Below, one piece after another: positions 25,504 to 33,869 of a DNA stretch of 39,445 bases (position 1 is its first letter; each line of letters begins with the position of its first letter). The notes under the pieces are model-generated. The model was not told the origin of the DNA and ran no database searches. It saw only the letters and a program-made list of their open reading frames with translations. The stretch lies in assembly GCA_012270065.1 (NCBI GenBank), contig JAAXJB010000039.1:352934-392378 (forward strand). The letters run 5' to 3'. The position numbers and the translations under genes are program-made. The DNA comes from Rubripirellula sp. GTDB taxonomy: Bacteria > Planctomycetota > Planctomycetia > Pirellulales > Pirellulaceae.

Positions 25504-27285
25504 TCAGAAATCCCCGCTGAGTTCCATCCATTTCTCTTCACAGGTATCCAGTTCCTCAGCAATCTCAGTCAGTTTCTGGTGCAAGCGCACAGCCTCATCC
25601 GGATCGGTTTCGGAAAGCAACTTCTCATTGACTTGCCGTTTTTCATCATCAAGTCGGGCAATCTTCTTTTCAAGGTTTTTCAGTTCTTTTTCGGCACGTC
25701 TCTGATCCCGCTGTGCCTGGCGGTAATCTCCGACATTGCCTTTCGTTGCTGGCCCGCCGGAAGCCGATTTCGTCTTTCCAGTCCGTTCCCGTTCGCCATC
25801 TTCGATTTCCTTCTCAACCGATTCCAGATACGTCTGGTAGTTGCCGAAATAGTTTTTCACGCTGCCGTCGCGGACTTCAATAACACTCGTCGCCACGCGT
25901 TGCATGAAGTGCCGGTCGTGACTCGTGAAAATGACCGTTCCTTTGTACATTTCCAGAGCTTCCGCCAGTGCTTCCACGGTTTCAACATCAAGGTGGTTAC
26001 CGGGTTCGTCGAGTACGAGCACGTTGGCCGATCCAAGCAACAAGCCAGCCATACAAAGACGAGCCCGTTCGCCTCCACTGAGGACTTTTATTTTTTTCTG
26101 GATATGGTCATCACGAAATAGCAAAGCTCCTGCCATCGCAAGCAGGTCCTGTCGTGTTGTATCGCTGTCGGAGGAATACTCGAGTTGCTCAAGTACCGTA
26201 AGACGCTCATCGAGACTGCTGTAGACATGTTGCGCATAGGTGCCTATTTCAACACCGTATCCCCACTTCATGCTTCCACCCAAAGCGTCGAGTGAATGGA
26301 CGAGAGTCCGCAACAGGGTTGTCTTGCCTTGGCCATTGTCTCCCACGATTGCAGCACGTTCACCATGTTCAATTTCAAGAGTGATCTGATCAGCGACAAC
26401 ATGGTCTGGATATCCAATGGACATCCCCTCACACCTGACAGCCGTGCCCTGCCTCGGATTCACTCTTGGTGCTCGCATGTGCACGGTGGGTTCATCAACC
26501 TCAAGCTCAGTGGTCTGTAGCTTCTCGAGCTGCTTGGCTTTACTTCTGGCCTGACTGGCAGTCGATGCATTCGCGCGATTTTTATCAATGAACTTCTGCA
26601 GCTGCTTCTGCTTTGCGATCACAGTCGCATTGACGCGACGATCGTGCTCACGACGTTCCTCACGATAATCCAGAAAGGAATCGATTTTCCCCGGATACAT
26701 CGTCAGTTTTCCACGAGACAACTCCAGAGTTTGCGAGCAGGTAGCGGCGAGGAATGAGCGATCATGGCTGACGATCAGAGCTGCCTTGTTGAAATCTCTC
26801 AGAAAGTGCTCCAACAGAATCTGGGTTCTCAGATCCAGAAAGTTGGTGGGTTCATCCAACATCAACAAATTGGGGTCTTTGAGTAACAGGGCTGCCAGCT
26901 TGACCCGGGTCTGCCAACCACCAGAAAGCGACTTGACCGGACCCTCCAGATAGGAACCCTTCAGCTCGAATTGCCCCGCCACTTCACCGCAACGCCAATC
27001 AGGCTCGTTACTGTCCCTCATCAGGAAATCCAGTGCTGATTCCCCCGGCTCGAACGGGTCGTGCTGTCTCAGGTAACCGATGCGGAGCGAAGGATGGTGA
27101 ACAACCTCTCCCTTCTCGAGCTCTTCTTCACCCAACAGAACCTTGAGCAAGGTTGACTTACCAGCCCCATTTCGACCGATGAAGCCCACTTTCACGTCAT
27201 CCACCAGCGATAACTCAGCGTCATCAAGCACAAGCTGGTCAGCAAACCTTTTTTGAGCGTCACGAACTTGGATTAATACGGCCAT
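25504..27285 (-). CDS. ABC-F family ATPase (Uup/YheS-like)
   Basis: The 593-residue protein has two ABC ATPase domains and no membrane segment, as in ABC-F proteins that act on ribosomes or, for Uup, in DNA and ribosome assembly processes. Domain 1 has Walker A GRNGAGKST, signature LSGGWQTRVKLAALLL and Walker B LLMLDEPTNFLD. Domain 2 has GDNGQGKTT, LSGGERARLCMAGLLL and LVLDEPGNHLD. The interdomain linker is charged and helical (about 215-275). A C-terminal coiled coil of about 100 residues (EKELKNLEKKIARLDDEK) is typical of Uup/YheS. The second Walker B region has Gly where most ABC-F proteins have Thr (LDEPTNHLD). The gene is divergent from sucA. Confidence 0.93.
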   Translation of the reverse strand: MAVLIQVRDAQKRFADQLVLDDAELSLVDDVKVGFIGRNGAGKSTLLKVLLGEEELEKGEVVHHPSLRIGYLRQHDPFEPGESALDFLMRDSNEPDWRCGEVAGQFELKGSYLEGPVKSLSGGWQTRVKLAALLLKDPNLLMLDEPTNFLDLRTQILLEHFLRDFNKAALIVSHDRSFLAATCSQTLELSRGKLTMYPGKIDSFLDYREERREHDRRVNATVIAKQKQLQKFIDKNRANASTASQARSKAKQLEKLQTTELEVDEPTVHMRAPRVNPRQGTAVRCEGMSIGYPDHVVADQITLEIEHGERAAIVGDNGQGKTTLLRTLVHSLDALGGSMKWGYGVEIGTYAQHVYSSLDERLTVLEQLEYSSDSDTTRQDLLAMAGALLFRDDHIQKKIKVLSGGERARLCMAGLLLGSANVLVLDEPGNHLDVETVEALAEALEMYKGTVIFTSHDRHFMQRVATSVIEVRDGSVKNYFGNYQTYLESVEKEIEDGERERTGKTKSASGGPATKGNVGDYRQAQRDQRRAEKELKNLEKKIARLDDEKRQVNEKLLSETDPDEAVRLHQKLTEIAEELDTCEEKWMELSGDF

Positions 27286-27594
27286 TGATTTGATTAACTG
27301 GAAGATTCGAAAGAAAACGCCACCGGACGGCGGACCTCAAACTTACCACCCGTGACCGCGACCAGAAATGCCACAACAGGAATGGATTTCGGGTAAATCT
27401 ACCTCTGAAAGTTACATTGAGCCGCTACCACACATTGAGGTAATTATCTAAATTGCACCCAGTACCGGTGGACCCGCGTTCAACTCAAGCGTTCAATCCG
27501 CCAAAACCCACATCTGATCCGTGAACAGATTGACCATTCAGACCGATGGTCGGACTGCTCCGATTGGCCCACTACCATTGGCCCTGCTGTCACC
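27286..27594. promoter_or_regulatory. 309-bp divergent promoter region between the ABC-F gene and sucA
   Basis: This gap must hold promoters for both flanking genes. An 8-bp direct repeat ATTGGCCC occurs at 27563-27570 and 27577-27584, 14 bp apart and just before the sucA start, which could be an operator. No convincing -35/-10 pair, terminator or small gene is visible. Confidence 0.4.
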
Positions 27595-30366
27595 ATGAAA
27601 AGCTACAGCTTGGACTACATTGATGATTTGTACGTCCAGTACGTTCGCGATCCTGCCAGCGTTTCAGAAAACTGGCGGAAGTATTTTGAGCAGTTTCTCG
27701 TTGGAAACAGTGGTGCGAGCAGCAAACCAGCAACACCCAAAAGCAGCAGCAAGCCTTTGACTCCCGCAAAAGAGTCAGAAGCCTCTGATTCGCAAGCGCT
27801 TTGGCTCGCCCGGATTCAAGACCGTGTCAACAATCTGGTGCGGGAATATCGAGTTCGAGGCCACTTGGTCGCCAATCTCGATCCCCTCGGTTTCGATCGT
27901 CCGGACAGCCCTGAATTGAACCCCAATGTGTACGGACTGAATCAGGAGGACCTGGTCCGTCCCTTCAACGGTGGTTCCGATGAAAATGAGCTCGGGGGCA
28001 CGATTGATGCAATTCTGACGCGATTGCGGAATACCTATTGCCGCAGCATCGGTGCACAGTTCATGCACATTGATCGGCGTAATATCCGTGACTGGCTTCA
28101 ACGCCGCATGGAAACCACTGAAAACCGCCTCGAACTTTCTCACGATGTCCAACGGAGAATCTACGCGCGTTTGGCAGATGCAACCATTTTTGAGGAGTTC
28201 GTTCGTCGTAAATTCGTGGGTGCAAAAACGTTCTCGCTCGAAGGAGCTGAAACGCTGATTCCCATGCTTGATCTGGCCTTGGAGAAAGCATCCCAACACA
28301 ACGTCAAAGAAGTTGTGATGGGCATGGCGCACCGTGGACGCCTGAACGTGATGGCCAACATTCTCAAAAAGCGGGCCATGAACATTTTCTGGTCCTTTGA
28401 CGACCCCAACCCCGAAATGAACCGGGGTGGAGGTGACGTTCGTTACCACTTGGGATACAGCAGCGACTGGACAACTGCTTCAGGCGACAACCTGCATATC
28501 TCACTTTGCTTCAACCCCAGCCATCTGGAATTTGTCAACACCGTTGCACAGGGAAGAACGCGCTGCAAGCAGGATCGCCGCCGCGACGAACAACACCAGG
28601 AAGTGATGACCATTCTCATCCATGGAGATGCCGCATTCGCAGGCGAAGGGGTTGTGCAGGAAACTCTCAACCTCAGCGAACTTGAAGGGTACAAAACTGG
28701 TGGCACGCTGCACATCGTGATCAACAATCAGGTCGGGTTCACGACCGAACCGAAAGAAGGACGCAGCACAACCTACGCAACCGACATCGCAAAAATGCTT
28801 CAGATTCCGATTTTTCACGTCAACGGTGAAGATCCTGAAGCAGTTGCGCAAGTGGTTTCGCTGGCAATGGATTTTCGAAAAGAATTCCACCGTGACGTGG
28901 TAATCGACCTCTATGCATTTCGCAGGTGGGGACATAACGAAGGTGATGAACCACGTTTCACCCAGCCACGGATGTACGCCGAAATCGACCGGCGCGCCAG
29001 TGTCCGGGAACAATACCTGACAAGACTGCTTGAACTCGGAAAAATCAGCTCCGAGGAAGCTGAGGAAATTCAGCAGGAGCGAACCGAAAAACTGGAATCG
29101 GAATTTGCGGCAAGCAAGAATGAACCATTCGTGCCCGATACACAAACTCTTGCAGCCAACTGGAGCGACTACTTCGGTGGACCGGAGCCGCTGGAGGCAA
29201 CTCTGACAGGCTACGATCCACAGAAACTGGCACAGCTTCTTGATACTTTGACTCGACTTCCGGAGGGCTTTGCCGCCAACAAGAAGCTGAAACGCCCGAT
29301 GGCCCTGCGGAGGGAAATGGCAGAGGGAAAACATCCCCTTGATTGGGCCAGTGCGGAAGCTGCTGCTTTTGCATCGCTTCTGGTTGATGGTCATCCAATC
29401 CGCATGACTGGTCAGGACTGCGAACGGGGGACGTTCAGCCAACGCCACGCTGTTCTACACGACACCAAGGATGGCAGTACTTACACCCCCTTGGCACATC
29501 TCTGCCCGGATCAAGCGAGGCTCGAACTATACAACAGCCCATTGAGCGAGGCGGGAGTCCTCGGATTCGAGTATGGATACTCACTGGATAGCCCAGACGG
29601 CTTGGTGATTTGGGAAGCACAATTTGGTGACTTCTGGAACTGCGCCCAAGTGATCGTTGATCAATTCATCGCAAGTGCAGAAGATAAATGGAACCGATTG
29701 AGCGGCCTGGTGATGCTACTTCCGCATGGATTCGAAGGTCAGGGCCCCGAACATTGCAGTGCCCGAGTCGAACGGTTTCTGGCGATGGCTGCCGAACACA
29801 ACATTCAGGTTTGTCAGCCGACGACACCAGCACAGTATTTTCATCTGCTGCGACGTCAGGTCATCCGCAAGTGGAAGAAACCACTCGTCGTTTTATCACC
29901 GAAAAGCTTGCTGAGACATCCTCGTGTCACCAGCACGTTGCAAGAATTGACGGATGGGTCATTCAAGAAAGTGCTTCCTGACGACACCATCGCACTCAAA
30001 GACGCCGATCGCCTTATCTTATGCACGGGAAAAGTTTACTACGACCTGATCGAAGCGCGTGAACAGAAACAGTTGAACAATGCTGCGATCATGAGAATCG
30101 AACAACTGTACCCACTCAGCGCGGATGAGTTACTGGCCTCAATCGATGAACTGCCAGGCGGGAAAACCATTTACTGGGTCCAGGAAGAACCGACCAACAT
30201 GGGTGCCTGGCCTTATTTCAAACTCAGTTTCAGCGATGAATTGACCAAAAAGTACAAACTCGAACGAGTCACACGAGTCGAATCTGCGAGCCCAAGCACA
30301 GGTAGCATGGCTACGCACAAGATCGAACAAGCTGAATTGATCGACGAAGCTCTGGCGAATCTGTAG
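27595..30366 (+). CDS. sucA: 2-oxoglutarate dehydrogenase E1 component
   Basis: SucA is the thiamine-diphosphate-dependent E1 subunit that decarboxylates 2-oxoglutarate in the TCA cycle. The 923-residue length is normal (about 933 in E. coli). The N-terminus has the E1o-specific peptide YIDDLYVQYVRDPASVSENW, used to bind the complex. Central family blocks are visible: GMAHRGRLNVMANIL, the thiamine/Mg site HGDAAFAGEGVVQETLNLS with INNQVGFTT, and RRWGHNEGDEPRFTQP. The C-terminal part has the EAQFGDFWNCAQVIVDQFI and LLPHGFEGQGPEHCSAR segments. The ATG at 27595 begins the conserved peptide. No sucB or lpd follows, so the E2 and E3 genes must lie elsewhere. Confidence 0.96.
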   Translation: MKSYSLDYIDDLYVQYVRDPASVSENWRKYFEQFLVGNSGASSKPATPKSSSKPLTPAKESEASDSQALWLARIQDRVNNLVREYRVRGHLVANLDPLGFDRPDSPELNPNVYGLNQEDLVRPFNGGSDENELGGTIDAILTRLRNTYCRSIGAQFMHIDRRNIRDWLQRRMETTENRLELSHDVQRRIYARLADATIFEEFVRRKFVGAKTFSLEGAETLIPMLDLALEKASQHNVKEVVMGMAHRGRLNVMANILKKRAMNIFWSFDDPNPEMNRGGGDVRYHLGYSSDWTTASGDNLHISLCFNPSHLEFVNTVAQGRTRCKQDRRRDEQHQEVMTILIHGDAAFAGEGVVQETLNLSELEGYKTGGTLHIVINNQVGFTTEPKEGRSTTYATDIAKMLQIPIFHVNGEDPEAVAQVVSLAMDFRKEFHRDVVIDLYAFRRWGHNEGDEPRFTQPRMYAEIDRRASVREQYLTRLLELGKISSEEAEEIQQERTEKLESEFAASKNEPFVPDTQTLAANWSDYFGGPEPLEATLTGYDPQKLAQLLDTLTRLPEGFAANKKLKRPMALRREMAEGKHPLDWASAEAAAFASLLVDGHPIRMTGQDCERGTFSQRHAVLHDTKDGSTYTPLAHLCPDQARLELYNSPLSEAGVLGFEYGYSLDSPDGLVIWEAQFGDFWNCAQVIVDQFIASAEDKWNRLSGLVMLLPHGFEGQGPEHCSARVERFLAMAAEHNIQVCQPTTPAQYFHLLRRQVIRKWKKPLVVLSPKSLLRHPRVTSTLQELTDGSFKKVLPDDTIALKDADRLILCTGKVYYDLIEAREQKQLNNAAIMRIEQLYPLSADELLASIDELPGGKTIYWVQEEPTNMGAWPYFKLSFSDELTKKYKLERVTRVESASPSTGSMATHKIEQAELIDEALANL

Positions 30367-30385
30367 CAGCACCCCACAACAATTT

Positions 30386-32053
30386 TTACTCAGCGCCCTC
30401 TCGGAGCCGATCGAAATACTGTTGCGCATGCTCCCGTTCATTTCGCGGCAACGTCTGGTTTTCGCTGGGATCGCTTCTTTCGGACAACGAGCCTTGAATC
30501 GCCTGTTTGACGTCCTCGCGAGTGATGCCCTTGCGGTTGGGTCCATCGGCAAAGCCTGTGATGACGGCTTTCCCCTTCTTCACTTTACCCCGGACCTGGG
30601 TTTCATAAGTGTTGGTGTCATCTTCCTGTTCTGGCCGGTCACCCTGCCCTGTTCCCTGCCCAAGTCCTTGTCCTTGTCCCTGTCCCTGTCCCTGTCCTTG
30701 GCCTTGGCCCTGTCCTTGGCAAGACTGGCAGCCGCCACCTTGGCATTGCTGACAGCGCATCTGATTCTTGGACTCGGATAGTGAATCCAATGCGGACTCG
30801 AGATCTTGCAACTCCGACATTTCCTGTTGCATCTGGCCCAATTGATCCGACATCTGCTGCAATGCATCTGCGGCTTGGCCAGGATTTCCCTGTTCACAGG
30901 CTTCCGCAGCATTCTTCATCGACTCTGCCATCTGCTGCATGCTTTGCATCTGGGAGTTTTTCTGCTGCATCTGGTTCAACTTCTGCTGCATCTGCGAGGC
31001 GTCTGCACTTCGCCCTTCTTGACGGGCCTGCTCAATTTTTTCTTTCAGATCTTTCTCTCGCTGTTTGTGTTCTTTAACAGCGTTCTCAAGTGCCTGCTGC
31101 ATTTGCTGCACCTGTTTCTTCAACTGTTCTGTTTCCTCCTTGGAGAGTTCTCCCTGCCTCATCTTCTCAGCGAGATCTTTGACCATTTCCTTGGCTTTGT
31201 TCAAGTCACCCCGCTCGATCGCTTTTGCCACTTTGTCGCCAGGTCCGGACTCAAGCCCCTTCATCTGTGAAAGCGCCTGCTTCATTTGCTCTGTCGACCC
31301 AAGTTGGTTGCGTCGCTCCTCGAGTTGTTTTTTCAGATCGTTCATCTCGATCATCGCATCTTTGCGATTCAGATTTTTACTTTTCTCAATTTTGTCAAGT
31401 CGGGACTCCATTTTCTTGAACATGTCCTCGGCTTCTTTTAATCCCTCTGCTTCTGCCTTGCGTCTTTGCTGCTGAATTCGCTTCTTCAATTTCGAGGCCG
31501 CAGTCTGCACCTGTTTGATTTCCGTCTTTTCTGCCTCGGATGTGACACTCGCATTGGACTCACCACTCATTGGCTCAGCCAACATCAAAACCACCACGAG
31601 CACCGGAACCATGGACATCGGTAACCATCCAATCCTGTTCGGCCGCAGCGAAAATCGATCCGCAACATCGATTTTCGCAGCACGCTTATCCGCATCTGCG
31701 ACCAGTGCCAGACCAAAGTCACTCTCTCTCTCATTCTCCTTCATCGCCATCGAACTGCTGAGTCGTTCCCGCAAACCGAAACGGCGATCCAATTCAGCTG
31801 CCACCGCATCAAGATTCGGTGCCTTGGCGAATGCATAAATCACTGCAGACAACAGTGCAGCAACCGCACATCCCCCGATCCATCCATAATTCCATGTCTC
31901 GATGTTGACGTCCATGAAATGAATGGCCGGCAGAGCAATGGCCACAATCGCGACCAGGAGGCCTGCGAAAAGCGTCACGCAAAGCGCTCTCCCAAGACGA
32001 CCGAGAATCAATCGGCGTCTCGCACTACGAACTTTTGCTTCGATACGATTCAT
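30386..32053 (-). CDS. membrane protein with long coiled coil, Cys motif and Gly-Gln repeat
   Basis: From the ATG at 32053 the protein has 555 residues. Two hydrophobic segments at about 20-40 and 50-72 (LCVTLFAGLLVAIVAIALP; YGWIGGCAVAALLSAVIYAF) and a third at about 135-155 form a membrane anchor. A very long, Met/Gln/Lys-rich coiled coil follows at about 190-425. Then come DnaJ-like cysteines CQQCQGGGCQSCQGQG, a Gly-Gln repeat of about ten units, and a charged tail. I recognise no enzyme. The start at 32053 is preferred because the upstream extension contains a 14-bp tandem duplication (32127-32154) and no protein-like sequence. It is convergent with sucA, 19 bp from its stop. Confidence 0.72.
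   Translation of the reverse strand: MNRIEAKVRSARRRLILGRLGRALCVTLFAGLLVAIVAIALPAIHFMDVNIETWNYGWIGGCAVAALLSAVIYAFAKAPNLDAVAAELDRRFGLRERLSSSMAMKENERESDFGLALVADADKRAAKIDVADRFSLRPNRIGWLPMSMVPVLVVVLMLAEPMSGESNASVTSEAEKTEIKQVQTAASKLKKRIQQQRRKAEAEGLKEAEDMFKKMESRLDKIEKSKNLNRKDAMIEMNDLKKQLEERRNQLGSTEQMKQALSQMKGLESGPGDKVAKAIERGDLNKAKEMVKDLAEKMRQGELSKEETEQLKKQVQQMQQALENAVKEHKQREKDLKEKIEQARQEGRSADASQMQQKLNQMQQKNSQMQSMQQMAESMKNAAEACEQGNPGQAADALQQMSDQLGQMQQEMSELQDLESALDSLSESKNQMRCQQCQGGGCQSCQGQGQGQGQGQGQGQGQGLGQGTGQGDRPEQEDDTNTYETQVRGKVKKGKAVITGFADGPNRKGITREDVKQAIQGSLSERSDPSENQTLPRNEREHAQQYFDRLREGAE
30661..30720 (-). repeat. hexanucleotide tandem repeat encoding Gly-Gln
   Basis: About 60 bases consist of near-perfect copies of a 6-base unit (TGTCCC or TGTCCT on the plus strand), read on the minus strand as repeated Gly-Gln. 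Copy number changes of 6 bases would keep the frame, so the protein tail length may vary between strains. Confidence 0.75.
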
Positions 32054-32126
32054 TGTTTCGATCCTGAGAATGAATGGGGAACCGTTGCTGCAACGATCCT
32101 GTTCATCAGCCAATCCAGATGTCGAG

Positions 32127-32154
32127 CCTCTGCGGAGACCCCTCTGCGGAGACC
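32127..32154. repeat. 14-bp perfect tandem duplication
   Basis: CCTCTGCGGAGACC is repeated twice head to tail upstream of the coiled-coil gene. It lies in what I take to be the 5' leader of that gene rather than in coding sequence. Confidence 0.7.
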
Positions 32155-32286
32155 CATGAGGGGCAACATTATTCGGATAATGCATTGTCGGAAACAGAAG
32201 TTGACTGCATCCTGTCTATCGTCCAGTTAGTATAAAGGCCTTGACCTCGGTTATCTTAGGCGGAAAGTAACCGTTTTCCGAAATAA

Positions 32287-32751
32287 ATGAGGATTACTCC
32301 ACGAATTTCGGTCTCAAATCCAATGATTCAGCAAACTGCACTTCGGAATCCAGACTCATTTCCCGATGCTGATGTCGTGATCTACGATGGACAGTGCAAC
32401 TTCTGCAAGTCTCAAATCAACACCCTCAGTCGTCTGGATTGTTGCGGCAATCGACTTGCATTTCTGTCATTGCATGCACCGGAAGTTCAGGAACGTTACC
32501 CGGATTTGACGTATGAACTGCTGATGGAGCAGATGTATCTCGTAACACCCGCAGGAAAACGTTACGGAGGCTCCGACGCAGTTCGATACCTCACTCGTCG
32601 CCTTCCTGCCCTCTGGCTCATCTCGCCTTTTCTGCATTTTCCGGGAACTGCACGATTATGGCGGTGGCTTTACAAACAAGTCGCCAAACGACGCTACAAG
32701 CTAGCTGGCAAAACTTGCGAAGGCGATTCTTGCAGCGTCCATCTGGATTGA
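32287..32751 (+). CDS. DCC-family thiol-disulfide oxidoreductase-like protein (DUF393)
   Basis: The 154-residue product is a DUF393/DCC-family protein with the name-giving motif IYDGQCNFCKSQ, whose two cysteines form a CxxC-like pair as in thioredoxin-fold proteins. Other family traits are the paired AFLSLHAPEVQERYP segment, VTPAGKRYGGSDAVRYL, and the C-terminal RRYKLAGKTCEGDSC. The family is presumed redox-active, but a physiological role is not established. Either ATG, at 32287 or at 32323, may be the start; the conserved part begins only at about residue 30. It is divergent from the coiled-coil gene. Confidence 0.87.
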   Translation: MRITPRISVSNPMIQQTALRNPDSFPDADVVIYDGQCNFCKSQINTLSRLDCCGNRLAFLSLHAPEVQERYPDLTYELLMEQMYLVTPAGKRYGGSDAVRYLTRRLPALWLISPFLHFPGTARLWRWLYKQVAKRRYKLAGKTCEGDSCSVHLD

Positions 32752-32936
32752 AAAACGTGTTCGTCCCCGATGAAGATCCTTATCAGCGAAGAGACAGCTG
32801 ATCCCACTGCAAGTTCTGTCAGCAAAATTGGCAGTAGAAATCAGCGCACCATGGCGTGCCCAATGGCACGAGGAGAGTTGATTCACAGGCATCATTGAAA
32901 CTCGATCGTCTTGGAAAAAGAGTTACGACCTGTTTC

Positions 32937-33737
32937 CTACGCAAACCAATTGACCGCGTTCTGGAACATTACCATCCCGTCGCCGTACTCCGGTTGCTCC
33001 CTACGGCGAGTCCATGTCGGATGCTGGGTAGGATCAATGTGTCTTTCAGGGTGTGGCATCAAACCAAAAACGCGTCCACTGGCATCGCAAACACCAGCAA
33101 CATTAGCATCGGCACCATTTGGATTGTGGGGAAATTTCAGTACCTCATCATGAACGCCGTTCTTTTCCCCATCTGAATACCGGATTGCCAAGCGTCCCTG
33201 CTCGCGAAGCTGCCCGAGCACTTCCGCATTCGCCGCCACAAACTTTCCTTCGGCATGTGCCATGGGCAGATACATGTGCTGAACACCCTGCAGAAAAACG
33301 CAGGGTGTTTCATCAACAGCCAGATGCACCCACCGATCCTCAAAACGACCATGATTGTTCCAGGTCAAGGTTGCTGGCGCTGCTTCAGAACTACCAACAC
33401 CTTCAGTCAGAACACCGAGCCGCATCAGAACCTGCATTCCGTTGCAAATCCCCAGAACCAGTCGATCCCCATTTCCATGCACAAAAGCATGAACAAGATC
33501 TGCGAGATGCTGTTGCAATCTTGTGGCGAGAATCCGTCCAGCCGCGATGTCATCACCGTAGCTGAATCCACCGGGCACACAGAGCACCTGATAACGATCT
33601 TTCAGAGCCGGATTTTCAATCAGTCGATTCACATGAACGCGTTCAACCGACGCCCCCGCTTGCTTGAAAGCAAAAGCGGTTTCTTCATCACAATTGGTTC
33701 CCGGTGCACGAAGGATCAAAACTCTGGGAGCAGCCAT
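32937..33737 (-). CDS. purQ: phosphoribosylformylglycinamidine synthase subunit I (glutaminase)
   Basis: PurQ is the class I glutamine amidotransferase that supplies ammonia to PurL for the fourth step of purine synthesis. The 266-residue protein has RAPGTNCDEET at its start, VPGGFSYGDDIAAGRI, the catalytic cysteine C98 in LGICNGMQVLMRLG, and the His-Glu pair of MPHPERH near the C-terminus. It is about 40 residues longer than Bacillus PurQ (about 227), with extra sequence in the C-terminal half. PurL and PurS are not in the window, so the purine genes are dispersed here. The ATG at 33737 starts the conserved N-terminus directly. Confidence 0.95.
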   Translation of the reverse strand: MAAPRVLILRAPGTNCDEETAFAFKQAGASVERVHVNRLIENPALKDRYQVLCVPGGFSYGDDIAAGRILATRLQQHLADLVHAFVHGNGDRLVLGICNGMQVLMRLGVLTEGVGSSEAAPATLTWNNHGRFEDRWVHLAVDETPCVFLQGVQHMYLPMAHAEGKFVAANAEVLGQLREQGRLAIRYSDGEKNGVHDEVLKFPHNPNGADANVAGVCDASGRVFGLMPHPERHIDPTQHPTWTRRREQPEYGDGMVMFQNAVNWFA

Positions 33738-33869
33738 TTCAGATCACTTAGGTCGCTGGTCTTGGAAAGTAGGGAGTTTAGACGGCCAATGGCCAATTGA
33801 GAACCACGTGTCCCACAATCAGTAACCAACTTACTCATTGGAATAACGGAACGCTCGAAACAAGTTGGC

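Noticed and set aside
28501-29448. 315-codon minus-strand ORF
   Set aside because: It is antisense to sucA, whose coding frame is unmistakable; the translation is Cys- and Phe-rich and unlike a real protein.
30806-31270. 154-codon plus-strand ORF rich in Leu, His and Cys
   Set aside because: It is the antisense shadow of the coiled-coil region of the membrane protein gene.
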